Part shown: in pieces, positions 8,701 through 16,134 of the stretch | How positions within the stretch are numbered: the stretch's first letter is position 1 | Layout: every line of letters starts with the position of its first letter | Assembly: GCA_964537685.1 (NCBI GenBank) | Contig: CAZICM010000036.1 | Coordinates: 30,676-94,675, forward strand | Length of the DNA stretch: 64,000 nt | Direction: 5' to 3' | Source of the DNA: CAZICM01 sp964537685 | GTDB taxonomy: Bacteria > Myxococcota_A > Polyangia > Polyangiales > Polyangiaceae | Position numbers and translations under genes: made by a program | Notes under the pieces: model-generated | The model's database searches: none | What the model saw: only the letters and a program-made list of their open reading frames with translations | Told to the model about the DNA's origin: nothing

Positions 8701-9408
8701 GGAGCCTTTGCGCTACAAGTCAACGAAGGCAAGCCCAAACTGGTACGTTTACCCCAGCCGCCGCCTGAGCAAAGCAATGTCAAGCGCAAGATCGAAGTCG
8801 CGCTGGGGGCCGAGGGAACGGGCCAAGTCACCATCGACGCGGACATCACGGGTGTCTATGCGGCCGACTACCGGGCCCGTTATATTGCCGAGGGCACGAG
8901 ACGGGAGCGGGTGACACGGGACTTATCGGGTGAATTTGGGACCTTGGAATTGCAAGCGGGCAAAACTGGCCTAGAGATGAACAACCTGGACGACGCCGAA
9001 CAGCCTGTTCATTGGAAAGTCCGTGGGAAAGCGCAAAGCTTTGCGCGCAAAGAAGGCCAAAGCTTCTCGCTGCCTGCGGCGCCTGTGATGGACTTGGCGC
9101 AGAAATACGCCTCATTATCGACCCGCAAGCTGGATGTTGTTCTTGGGGCCCTCACGATGCGGGAAGACGAATGGGTGGTAAAGCTGGCCCCTGGGATAAG
9201 AGCGGCGCGGGTACCTTTGGCGCTGGCAAAAGACACACCCTTTGGCAGTTTTGAGATGAGCGTGGAGCAGAGCGCGGGCAAAATTGTAGTGAAGAGCAAG
9301 CTCATCTTAAAGAAAGCGGTGATTGCGGCTGCGGATTACGATGCATGGCGATTGTTTTGCGAATCGGTGGATCGGGCCTTTGGGCAGCGTATTGTGATAT
9401 CCAAATGA
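5719..9408 (+). CDS. Large secreted TPR, DUF3857 and transglutaminase-like protein
   Basis: The 1229-residue protein has a cleavable signal peptide (MNRRKLAAIVPFGILLGLAPSFAQA). An N-terminal region is followed by TPR-like helices from about residues 380 to 610 (LLAKARLAATSVNFRDAVPIF, DLYIEAGLSRMAMASL, TYKQALAMAPEDIGTLRAL). A DUF3857 domain spans about 640-830. A transglutaminase-core domain follows with the catalytic Cys in RGWGDCKDKATVIV, the His in FDHAIAYVP and the Asp in LYLDGTAEHT, so the triad is intact. The order DUF3857-transglutaminase is common in Bacteroidota and Myxococcota envelope proteins of unknown substrate. The start codon overlaps the stop of the upstream Mrr-like gene, and the stop overlaps the next start (ATGA). 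Confidence 0.9.
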   Translation: MNRRKLAAIVPFGILLGLAPSFAQADGGAIHADVERAISALKQAKGPEAYAALREVWRTWDRGNPQHVEEAIAAYAQDPKTEAPLKVYAELLQAYARRRRGDLEGAVTHIQRLGFVHQWLTAGPFENENKSGFTQAYAPEQELGEPISASRTYDGKERAVRWRLPPQAPVFGWFDFGESIRPRENICAYASTYIKAKDASAPPRPISIWAGASGAYKVFWNEKSVLEDSGYRSLDIDRSVTVQTLLPGPNRLTIKVCGTGDAPKFSLRLGDASGAPAEGLVVDAAFDVQTQRPAGFKAPAPVQSKVQGPLQAFETAIAGKNPPPSALEGFARYLAVTGGDSDTEHKGRDLARRAAEAEPTVARLLLAGELAEDRNQQSEWVEKASEKASPSDLNVLLAKARLAATSVNFRDAVPIFQQILAVEPDHTGATLGLVDLYIEAGLSRMAMASLEKSLAQNPYSVALLRAYSERLRTLGRDTDASEVEARYAALRFDDSSFLSSMVDLAVARRDTPGAERWLERFMRGESDSSWSRVVAARTYRALGQKDRALATYKQALAMAPEDIGTLRALSDLYGEEGKREEQLKLLRQILTLSPQEKDVREYVEHIEPPKPRADEAYAWAPERFLPLSKVPQKEGYPRQTLRDLNVTTVFENGLSSSFRQIVFQPLSDEGAAQARQYPISFQGDRQIVTLRAAKVYRGGSLSRVDEAVESGETGANNPALAMYSSQRTFYVTFPRLSAGDVVELRLRVEDVSPRNEIADYYGEIEYMQSDEPLANREYVLITPKKKNFHIYASPLPGLVRETKEEGDQRIFRFSAASVPPLGPEPAMPPWPSVLAQVHVSTFDTWDEVGAWYWGLSKEKLDVDDEVRAKVKEITKGLKTEREKIKAVYNYVTRLRYVALEFGIEGIRPRRCALTMARGWGDCKDKATVIVTMLRELGIPATLVLVRTGMRGDIESKPASLAPFDHAIAYVPSQDLYLDGTAEHTGIDELPLFDRGAFALQVNEGKPKLVRLPQPPPEQSNVKRKIEVALGAEGTGQVTIDADITGVYAADYRARYIAEGTRRERVTRDLSGEFGTLELQAGKTGLEMNNLDDAEQPVHWKVRGKAQSFARKEGQSFSLPAAPVMDLAQKYASLSTRKLDVVLGALTMREDEWVVKLAPGIRAARVPLALAKDTPFGSFEMSVEQSAGKIVVKSKLILKKAVIAAADYDAWRLFCESVDRAFGQRIVISK

Positions 9409-9659
9409 GCGGAGAAGGCGAGCAGGGCATCGAGCTTCCCGAGGGCGTGTTATGTGTGCGCCAAGGTCCTGGGGGCAATTGTTCATCGGCAGGAAGCGCC
9501 ATTGATATTTTGTTTTACAGCAGTTTATTGCTGGGAGCGATATCGGTAGCGCTGGCGGCTGCCTTTCCACCGGCGCCTCCCCCACCTCCATCTTCTCCGT
9601 CCCCACCTCCGCCGGATGATACGGACAAAGAGGGAGAGCGAAAGCCGGATGCGGCTTGA
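9405..9659 (+). CDS. Small single-pass membrane protein with a proline-rich tail
   Basis: The ATG at 9405 overlaps the stop of the DUF3857/transglutaminase gene (ATGA), so this 84-residue protein is probably translationally coupled to it. It has a short soluble head with two cysteines, one membrane segment (AIDILFYSSLLLGAISVALA) and a C-terminal tail of Pro and Ser (PPAPPPPPSSPSPPPP) ending in charged residues. The family is not recognised. The tail may be a periplasmic or cytoplasmic spacer. The gene call rests on the coupling and on the clean membrane segment. Confidence 0.65.
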   Translation: MSGEGEQGIELPEGVLCVRQGPGGNCSSAGSAIDILFYSSLLLGAISVALAAAFPPAPPPPPSSPSPPPPDDTDKEGERKPDAA

Positions 9660-9671
9660 TGGGGGATTGGG

Positions 9672-10430
9672 ATGATGCGCAAGGTGATCAAAAGGGGGCT
9701 AATAGGACTGGGCGTATTCCTCCTGCTGGTGAGCGGATTATTTGGCTTTTTCTACTGGAGAATCTCGCATCCTGCACACAACCGGCTGCCGCTTCCGGAA
9801 GAGCTAATTTCATTGGAATCGCCTGAAGGCAAGGCGCTGCTGGACCAGAGTGACGCAAAAGCCGACGCGGAAGCGCTCATCAAGCATTTTCAGCGGCAGC
9901 AAAAAGCGAGTTGGTGTGGAGTAGCGAGCGCGGTCATCGTGCTGAACGCGATAGACGCGAAGGCATTGGATAGCCAAGACGATTTTTTTAATGAATGCAC
10001 GGCCCGGACCCGGACATGGTTACAGATTACCTTTGGAGGGATGCCGATAGAAGCCTTGGCGGGCCTGCTTCAATGCCATGGGGTAAAAGCGAGCCATCAA
10101 TTTGCGGAGAGCACATCGCTGGAGCGATTTAGAGAGACGGCGCTTGAAAACATGCGCAATCCTCGGGATTTTTTGATTGTGAACTACAGCCGCGGAGCGG
10201 TGGGGCAAGAGGAAACGGGGCATATATCGCCGGTAGCTGCGTATCATGCGGGCAGCGATCGATTTTTGATTTTGGATGTAGCGGACTATAAATATCCCCC
10301 TGTATGGGTCAAGGCGGAGAAGCTGTTTGCGGCGATGGGGACGGCGGATTCGTCGTCTGGGCATTCGCGGGGGTATGTGGTGGTGAGCCTCAGCCAAACC
10401 CCCCGCCAAACCCACCTCACACCGAAATGA
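9672..10430 (+). CDS. Phytochelatin-synthase-like cysteine peptidase, membrane-anchored
   Basis: The 252-residue protein has an N-terminal membrane anchor (LIGLGVFLLLVSGLFGFFYW) and a phytochelatin synthase fold. The catalytic Cys is in QKASWCGVASAVIVLN, the His in EETGHISPVAAYH and the Asp in FLILDVADYKYPPVWV, so the papain-like triad is complete. Bacterial members of this family generally act as glutathione gamma-glutamylcysteine hydrolases instead of polymerising phytochelatin, which is likely here because the C-terminal regulatory domain of plant enzymes is absent. It would act at the cell envelope. A 42-base stretch of this gene recurs in diverged form at 11632-11673. It follows the preceding gene by 12 bases. 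Confidence 0.88.
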   Translation: MMRKVIKRGLIGLGVFLLLVSGLFGFFYWRISHPAHNRLPLPEELISLESPEGKALLDQSDAKADAEALIKHFQRQQKASWCGVASAVIVLNAIDAKALDSQDDFFNECTARTRTWLQITFGGMPIEALAGLLQCHGVKASHQFAESTSLERFRETALENMRNPRDFLIVNYSRGAVGQEETGHISPVAAYHAGSDRFLILDVADYKYPPVWVKAEKLFAAMGTADSSSGHSRGYVVVSLSQTPRQTHLTPK

Positions 10431-10782
10431 TCTTCCCCCGTTTTCGTGACCAGTTGCCTTACGTGATCGAACTTTGCGTGGGAGATTCCAGCCATATTTG
10501 CTTGAAATTCGAATGCTCTTGAGCGAAATGTCGAATGCCCTCAGAAAACATGTTTTTTGTTCTAGGAGATCTTTGGGGTTTAGGGGATGGCCCCGCTTTT
10601 GTTGCCCGCACGAGCACGCCTGGGCACCTTAAAACTCACCTTATGCGTGTCTATCAAAACGGGGGAAGATCGCTTCACCAGGCTTTGTATCGGCGAGCGC
10701 AAACGAAACAATGGAGCTTATGTGAGGTTGCGGCATGCCCGCCCGATAGACGACCATTGCGGGACTGAGCAAAGGAAGTGAC
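10431..10782. other. Intergenic region without a supported gene
   Basis: These 352 bases between the phytochelatin-synthase-like gene and the HExxH protein gene contain only short frames of fewer than 80 codons, in two competing registers. Neither has a convincing ribosome-binding site or family resemblance. The last 12 bases hold the AAGGAAG ribosome-binding site of the next gene. The stretch may contain a promoter or decayed coding sequence. Confidence 0.5.
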
Positions 10783-11616
10783 ATGAACCACCGCGCTGTT
10801 TACGAGAGACTTCTTTCCCCTGAAAACGAGCCCGCGCTGCTCGATCTGCTAAAAGAACAAAGAGTGATGTCGCTGGTGCGGGCCCGCAACGCTTCGGTAC
10901 GCCGAGATCATAGCCCACCCTATATTTTCATGATTGTTGACGCCGACCAGGGCATCTCCGCGCACTGCACCGGTGTTTTTGTTCGGGTGGGCAGCCTGGT
11001 CGCCGAGCAGGGGGACACGCCGTTCTATTTGCCAACCATTGCGGTTTCGGCGCTCGCGGCCGCGCCGGGCGGATGCGGCGATGCTGCACTTCAGCATGAA
11101 CTGCTGCATCTCAAGGATATGCTCGCGATTATCGAACGCGATTCTGGTTATCCACAGCGCGTTCATGACTATGGTATGAGCAACACGTCCGACCCGGCGC
11201 TGTTGGCGCAAACCGTTGACCTGGAGGTTTTTAAACTCTTTATGCTTGAACCGCAGGCGTTTGCGCTCGACTATGCAAACGGCGAGACGGCGCTGGATAT
11301 CCCACTGTTGGGACGGCTTATTCGGATCGCCTGCGACACGCAGGAAGAGTTTGTTCACCATCGTATCGCCGAGTACGTTGCCGGGTTCGAGCGCCGGCTG
11401 TGCGAACGCCATCCCGCGGAGAAGGAGCGGATTCACACGGAATTCGAGCGGGCGGTCGATCATTATGGCTACGCGCTTCTAGGCCCATCCGCCTATCGCC
11501 GGACGGCGGAGATCAACGCCGGCTTGGTTGAGAAGATACTGGACCCGAGGCGCTGGGTCAGGGTGAAGGGCGCCTCCAATTCCATGCCCCAGGACGGCGG
11601 GACGGTGGAAAGATAG
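10783..11616 (+). CDS. Protein with an HExxH zinc-peptidase-like motif, family unrecognised
   Basis: The 277-residue soluble protein starts at 10783, with AAGGAAG 5 bases upstream. Near residue 105 it carries ALQHELLHLKDMLAI, a match to the HExxH zinc-binding and catalytic motif followed by a helix. A possible third ligand cannot be fixed from sequence alone. There is no signal peptide and no membrane segment. The C-terminal half is helical and charged (HRIAEYVAGFERRLCERHP). It lies in an accessory stretch flanked by decayed genes, and its codon use looks more mixed than that of its neighbours, which may point to acquisition by transfer. No substrate can be proposed. Confidence 0.7.
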   Translation: MNHRAVYERLLSPENEPALLDLLKEQRVMSLVRARNASVRRDHSPPYIFMIVDADQGISAHCTGVFVRVGSLVAEQGDTPFYLPTIAVSALAAAPGGCGDAALQHELLHLKDMLAIIERDSGYPQRVHDYGMSNTSDPALLAQTVDLEVFKLFMLEPQAFALDYANGETALDIPLLGRLIRIACDTQEEFVHHRIAEYVAGFERRLCERHPAEKERIHTEFERAVDHYGYALLGPSAYRRTAEINAGLVEKILDPRRWVRVKGASNSMPQDGGTVER

Positions 11617-11617
11617 C

Positions 11618-11698
11618 ATGATGGGGGTTTGGATCGACCCGAAGGCATCCGATAGCCGAGACGATTTTTTTAACACTGGTGCGCGTAATTCTCGATGA
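11618..11698 (+). pseudogene. Relic of a second phytochelatin-synthase-like gene
   Basis: Bases 11632-11673 match 9950-9991 inside the intact phytochelatin-synthase-like gene at 37 of 42 positions. The reading frame is kept: IDPKASDSRDDFFN here against IDAKALDSQDDFFN there. The frame is open for only 26 codons, from the ATG at 11618 to a TGA at 11696-11698, and lacks the catalytic Cys, His and Asp. The amino-acid differences suggest a diverged paralogue remnant and not a recent copy. It starts 2 bases after the HExxH gene ends. Confidence 0.6.
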
Positions 11699-11699
11699 G

Positions 11700-12140
11700 G
11701 AACTTCTTGTTGCATTCGCCGCATACTTATAAATAATTCTCCCACGAGGATGCGCGGCCCCGGATGATAAAAGACACTATCTTCAAGAATCTCCTGGCCG
11801 TCAAGTCCTTTGGACAGATGCGCCATAGGATTTCCCTTTCCCGCCACCTCGATCGGCTAGGCCCGACACTCTTCCCAATACGCTCACCTGTCTCCAAGGC
11901 TCGCCCTCGTCTTTCCAGATCTCGTTCGCCAACATGATGGTCTTGGCGATCCACACCCTTTTCCCAGCGCTCAAAAAAATTTTCTTCGCGCGCGATGAAT
12001 AAAATCCCGCGCTCCAGGTACACCTCGTAAAACACAGCCTTTTTCTACTCGTGCACGCCCTTTTTGTCCTCGTGGAATAAGACTTTTTTGACGCGCGTAT
12101 AGTCGTCCGACCCGCGCTTCTGCTGGGTCACTTCGTTCAT
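11700..12140 (-). pseudogene. Broken gene, three reading frames in succession
   Basis: An ATG at 12140 starts MNEVTQQKRGSDDYTRVKKV, which reaches a TAG at 12045-12047 and then continues in frame as KKAVFYEVYLERGILFIARE up to NFFERWEK. Good protein-like sequence then moves to a second frame (VWIAKTIMLANEIWKDEG, then QVSVLGRVSGLADRGGG) and then to a third (NPMAHLSKGLDGQEIL, then VFYHPGPRILVGELFI). Each shift is explained by one extra base in a short G or A run (in the codons before VWIAK and before NPMAH). With the stop and both shifts repaired the product would be about 145 residues. Its family is not recognised. It is either a young pseudogene or an intact gene damaged by sequence errors. Confidence 0.65.
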
Positions 12141-12179
12141 GTCTGTTTTGATGCAGTTAACACAACCAGGAGACGTTCC

Positions 12180-12671
12180 ATGGCAGATCCCAAACATCCC
12201 CACATTGGCGACCTTGTGATTGATGCGAGCGATATAAGCCCCATCGATTTAACGACCGAGCAGATTCGGGGCCTGACCAAGACCCGCGAGGGTTTTCATG
12301 AGGCCGTGGTGAGTTTGCAGCGCCTGACACCCGCTCAGCTTGAGGTGCTGGGCTTGAATCCAGCCGAAATCAATAGGATTTCAACGCTGAAGGGCGAATT
12401 TGATAAAGCGTCGGAATTGCTTGGTCCCGCCGAGAAATTGGCGGAGTTGATGCGCGAAACCCGGATGTATAAAGGGCATCAGGTGGGTGTGGTGCTGACG
12501 GAAATGGCGAATCAGGTTCGGCACCGGGGCGAGAAGGATCCTGAAGCGGCCAAGCTTTTAGGGGCTTTAAATGACTTGTTAAATTATATTTATGGTCCGG
12601 CTCAGAAGGGGGCGGCGTCGAGAAAAGAGAAGGAAGAGGCACCTCCGGCCGAGCCGCCCTCGGTTGCATGA
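12180..12671 (+). CDS. Conserved-looking helical protein of unknown function
   Basis: The 163-residue soluble, acidic, helix-rich protein starts at 12180 after an AGGAGA ribosome-binding site. It begins with IGDLVIDASDISPIDLTTEQ, followed by several amphipathic helices (EQIRGLTKTREGFHEAVVSL, PAEKLAELMRETRMYKGHQV) and a charged, Pro-rich tail. There is no signal peptide or membrane segment. I do not recognise the family. It stands alone on the plus strand between the broken gene and the TIR gene, convergent with the latter. Confidence 0.7.
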   Translation: MADPKHPHIGDLVIDASDISPIDLTTEQIRGLTKTREGFHEAVVSLQRLTPAQLEVLGLNPAEINRISTLKGEFDKASELLGPAEKLAELMRETRMYKGHQVGVVLTEMANQVRHRGEKDPEAAKLLGALNDLLNYIYGPAQKGAASRKEKEEAPPAEPPSVA

Positions 12672-12741
12672 GCGGCAGATTTTTCATATCCCCCCCACCT
12701 TAAGCATACATCCCATATAGCGATATAAGCCCAACCCACGC

Positions 12742-14007
12742 TCAGCGCGGTGGACAGGAAGACGACGCTCCAATTTCCGTGCGGGCAAGCAGTTTCCCGT
12801 CATTCCTAAAGACCAAGCATGTGGGCACCCGCGACGGACTCGTCTTAAATGGCGGATCGACATAGGTTATGCAGCGGCACGCCCGCGAACCATCGTCGGC
12901 TACATGCACCAGCGAACATGAATCAAAACCTGTGCGGCGATTGCGTCCGTCACTGTCATACCACCCTTTATAGCGTTTGCGAAGCTGCGCCTCGCTTTGA
13001 TCGCGCGCAGCGAAAAAGTAGGGGGTTGGAAGCACATGGAGGGATAGGATTCGTTCCACGTCGCCGGAGCCAATGGCTGCCCCATAGGCTTCAACCCAGG
13101 ATTTTTCGGGCTGACCAAAACCCCCAAGCGGAATAGAAAAGGTCGGTGCCGGCAGTGGACCCAGGGGATCGGTGTTTATCTTCGACGCGGGTTCAGCGGC
13201 CGGGGCGCGGGTGGGTTCGGGAATCAGTGCATTCACCTCGGCCGATGATTCCCCTGCTGCGGCATTGTCCCAATACTCAAAGGCCAACACAAAGATCCCC
13301 ATCACAGCGGCGATGGCTGTGGTGATCCATGCCAAAGTCTGGTATGGAAAAGGTCTGGATTGCGCAGGCTCGGGAGCGGGCATTGGAGGACGGGTCAACA
13401 TCACACTGCGCGCGGGAACACTATGGGGAGGTATACTCACTGAAACCACTGCGGGAGGCGCAACAGAAATCCGCGCCGTTGGATGGGCATGGCCGGATGG
13501 AGGTCCGCTCATTGACGCAGATGGACGTTCATAGGGAGGCATGCTCATGGGAGAGACGGTTTCACCTCGGTTGAGCACAACAATGGCCTTATAGATACCT
13601 TCTGTGACAATCGCCCATGCAGCATCCTCGTTTGGCCATTGACTGATGGGATCGAGATGATTGGGGAGCATCAACAGACCTTCCATCGCCAAACCCTGAC
13701 GATAACAAGGCCGGATAAGGATAGGAATCACACATGCTGTTCCTTGGCGAGCGCGCCGAATGGCCTTTTCCATTTGGGAATACGATTCATCGGAGAACAC
13801 ATAATCGGCACTGATGAGCAGGAGAACAACGCGGGCGCGTTCAAGGTAGCGGGCGAGGGCATCATTCCAATCTTCCCCTGGGCGGATGCGTTCGGCATGC
13901 CAGGTCTGCAGAATGTTCTGACGCTTAAGCGCGGCAAGATGGGTTTCGAGTTTTTGCAGATAGGGCAGATCCTTGTCTGCATACGAGATAAACACATCAA
14001 CAGCCAT
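12742..14007 (-). CDS. Membrane-anchored TIR-domain protein with a C-terminal NTF2-like domain
   Basis: The 421-residue protein starts with a TIR domain: MAVDVFISYADKDLPYLQKL, VVLLLISADYVFSDESYSQMEK, then CVIPILIRPCYRQG. Glu80 in SYSQME is placed where the catalytic glutamate of TIR NADases sits. A Pro/Ser-rich linker follows, then a transmembrane helix at about 219-241 (TLAWITTAIAAVMGIFVLAF), then an exported domain of about 110 residues (SWVEAYGAAIGSGDVERILS) resembling NTF2-like folds. The ATG at 14007 was chosen because AAGG lies 8 bases upstream and the TIR fold begins at once; a GTG at 14064 is also in frame. Bacterial TIR proteins often deplete NAD during antiphage defence, but the partner-free setting leaves the role open. 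Confidence 0.8.
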   Translation of the reverse strand: MAVDVFISYADKDLPYLQKLETHLAALKRQNILQTWHAERIRPGEDWNDALARYLERARVVLLLISADYVFSDESYSQMEKAIRRARQGTACVIPILIRPCYRQGLAMEGLLMLPNHLDPISQWPNEDAAWAIVTEGIYKAIVVLNRGETVSPMSMPPYERPSASMSGPPSGHAHPTARISVAPPAVVSVSIPPHSVPARSVMLTRPPMPAPEPAQSRPFPYQTLAWITTAIAAVMGIFVLAFEYWDNAAAGESSAEVNALIPEPTRAPAAEPASKINTDPLGPLPAPTFSIPLGGFGQPEKSWVEAYGAAIGSGDVERILSLHVLPTPYFFAARDQSEAQLRKRYKGWYDSDGRNRRTGFDSCSLVHVADDGSRACRCITYVDPPFKTSPSRVPTCLVFRNDGKLLARTEIGASSSCPPR

Positions 14008-14183
14008 GGGTTGCACCTTGGGTTTCATTGGCCATGGTGGGCGCGCTTGGTTCGCCTTTTTCACATATCTTTTACCGCGTCAATGATTTTGACATGCTGG
14101 GAGATCGATTGGGAACGAGGGGAAGGAGATTGTAGCGTTGCCCTGTGTTCTCGACAGGTTTATCTTTATTCCAAATCTCGATC

Positions 14184-15263
14184 TTAATCCAATAGCTCAT
14201 CAATCACAACCATGGCCTCGGACGAAATAAGATGCTTCCGATGGCTTGCATCAAGATGAAAACTCCATTCTCCCGAGGCGGCTTGGCGGACGACCGGCGC
14301 ATAAAGCCATCCCGACACACCATAAAAACAACATTCATCGTATTGATTGTTAATCTGCACTTGCTCCCTCCCCTCCGTCGCTCCAAGCAAATAAAGATCC
14401 TCATAGGAAATATCTTTAAAAATCGCCATATAGTCCTGCTGAGCGTTATCAGGATATGGACCGTCCATCTCCTCGTAGGCTTGGCGGTGGGAAATAGGAA
14501 GAGATCCCGCCACGGGCGCCGAACGCCTGATGCGCGTATCAATGGCCGACGCAAATACCGTCGTCCACCCTCCGCCCGATAGGCCCATCATCGATATGTC
14601 GATATAATTGCCATGCAAACGATTCACCGTTTCAATAACCGGCCCAACAAATTCGGCTATCGCTCCATCCCCAAATTGTTCTATCATCTCATAGTGAGAT
14701 CCCCAGGGGCCAATGTTCCACCCATAAAGAGGCATCTGCATGGCAGCCACGACAAATCCCCGGTTCAATAAGTGGGTAATTAGCGTGCCAACCCCGGCTA
14801 TCCATCGCCAGGCGTAGCCAACATGACCGTGATGAACAATGACCGCCCGGCCATTCGAGTCTGGTGGATAGAGCACATATAAGGATGAACTGTACGACGT
14901 TTTCCAATGTTCGGCCGAATGAAAACCGCTCACGCCTTCCAGATCCTCATCCACCACCGGAATATTGCGTGGTAAGGAGGTGGGTAGCGACCCTCCCCAT
15001 CCGCGCTGAATGAGTAAAGCGCGGAGCGAATACTCGTCTTCCTTCCCGTGGATGTGAATGTCTTGTTGAGGATCGTATGGAGGGGCAAGTGCCGGCGGTA
15101 GGTCCGTATAAGGCTCCCATCCGTCGATGCTTCCACCCCCTGCGTCACCGGCTCCTGCACTTCCTCCTCCGCCGGTGGTTTCGGGTATTTGATGGGTATC
15201 ACTACACGCTGTGGCCACACCCATCGAAAAAATAGTCATTAGAACAAGGGATAGAGTTTTCAT
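14184..15263 (-). CDS. Alpha/beta-hydrolase-fold lipoprotein
   Basis: The 359-residue protein has a lipoprotein signal (MKTLSLVLMTIFSMGVATACSD) followed by a Gly/Ser/Ala linker. The core has AVIVHHGHVGYAWRW, with the oxyanion-hole His-Gly, and MMGLSGGGWTTVFA, the nucleophile elbow with Ser in GxSxG form. A His near the C-terminus (FHLDASHRKHLISSE) could complete the triad. Such surface hydrolases may act on esters, peptides or glycans; no substrate is evident. It is preceded by about 100 bases of non-coding DNA and is not in an obvious operon. Confidence 0.8.
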   Translation of the reverse strand: MKTLSLVLMTIFSMGVATACSDTHQIPETTGGGGSAGAGDAGGGSIDGWEPYTDLPPALAPPYDPQQDIHIHGKEDEYSLRALLIQRGWGGSLPTSLPRNIPVVDEDLEGVSGFHSAEHWKTSYSSSLYVLYPPDSNGRAVIVHHGHVGYAWRWIAGVGTLITHLLNRGFVVAAMQMPLYGWNIGPWGSHYEMIEQFGDGAIAEFVGPVIETVNRLHGNYIDISMMGLSGGGWTTVFASAIDTRIRRSAPVAGSLPISHRQAYEEMDGPYPDNAQQDYMAIFKDISYEDLYLLGATEGREQVQINNQYDECCFYGVSGWLYAPVVRQAASGEWSFHLDASHRKHLISSEAMVVIDELLD

Positions 15264-15367
15264 ACCTCAATATTTAGATCCTTTTCGGCCTGTGCAAAGG
15301 CGTAATCGAAAAGAAAAAAAACTCTAGCCAAGAAAGCCGCCAAATGTTGCGGGGGACTGCCTTTGCC

Positions 15368-16090
15368 TCACCGTTTCAGCACGGCCCTAATCTTCTGATG
15401 CAAAGCCGGCGAGCGCCATGGTCCCAATAACTCCGAGAGCCTCGTTTCGTGCTCTTCTTCTGGACACAGTCCAGCGGCCGTTCCCCTTAAATCCCGCTTG
15501 GTCATCGCGTATGCGCCCGCAGGATGCGCCGAAAGTTCCTCAAGCCTCGCCCGCGCCAATAAATCCGCATCATCGGCCACGGCATCGATCAGTCCCACCC
15601 GAAGCGCACCCTGGGGAGAGTAGAGCTCCGCTCCCAGCAACACCTCTTCGGCATGGTGGGATGGAAGGCGGCGCCGGACAATGGACAGCACGCGCGGGGG
15701 AAATCGCAAGCCCAGCGCCACTTCATTGAGGCCGATTTTGGTACTGGGCTGATTGGCGGCAATTCGGACATCGCAACACAGCGCAAGCACAGCCCCGCCG
15801 GCAATCGCATGGCCATTGATTAACGCAGCGGTCGGACCCGAATAGAGATAAAGGGCGGTCATACATTGTTCGAGCAGGCGGAGAAAGGCAGGACCCGAGA
15901 CCTCATCGAGATCGAGGACTTCTTTGAGGTTAAGGCCCGCGGAGAAGGCATCGCCCGCGCCTCGAATCAATAGAGGAGCGCCGTTTGCCCGATCGAGTTC
16001 GGCAAGAAGAAAGCGCATCATCGCGCTGCTGAGGGCGTTTTTGCCCGGACCGGAAAGGGTAATTTCGATCATGGGCAGAAGGCTAGGCAT
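15368..16090 (-). CDS. Enoyl-CoA hydratase/isomerase (crotonase) family protein
   Basis: The protein from the ATG at 16090 has about 240 residues. It shows the crotonase pattern: GAGDAFSAGLNLKEVL, the acyl-CoA-binding loop, and then ALINGHAIAGGAVLALCCDV, the second oxyanion-hole segment. The usual catalytic Glu region reads STKIGLNEVALGLRFPP, with Glu available. Members hydrate or isomerise enoyl-CoA esters, so fatty acid or amino acid breakdown is a likely setting. The frame is open to 16219, but that start would overlap the upstream decarboxylase gene; an ATG at 16072 is a second possibility. It follows the decarboxylase gene by about 44 bases. Confidence 0.85.
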   Translation of the reverse strand: MPSLLPMIEITLSGPGKNALSSAMMRFLLAELDRANGAPLLIRGAGDAFSAGLNLKEVLDLDEVSGPAFLRLLEQCMTALYLYSGPTAALINGHAIAGGAVLALCCDVRIAANQPSTKIGLNEVALGLRFPPRVLSIVRRRLPSHHAEEVLLGAELYSPQGALRVGLIDAVADDADLLARARLEELSAHPAGAYAMTKRDLRGTAAGLCPEEEHETRLSELLGPWRSPALHQKIRAVLKR

Positions 16091-16134
16091 AAAATGGGCG
16101 GGGCGTCTAGGGTTTTCTGCGCCCCGCAAGAACC

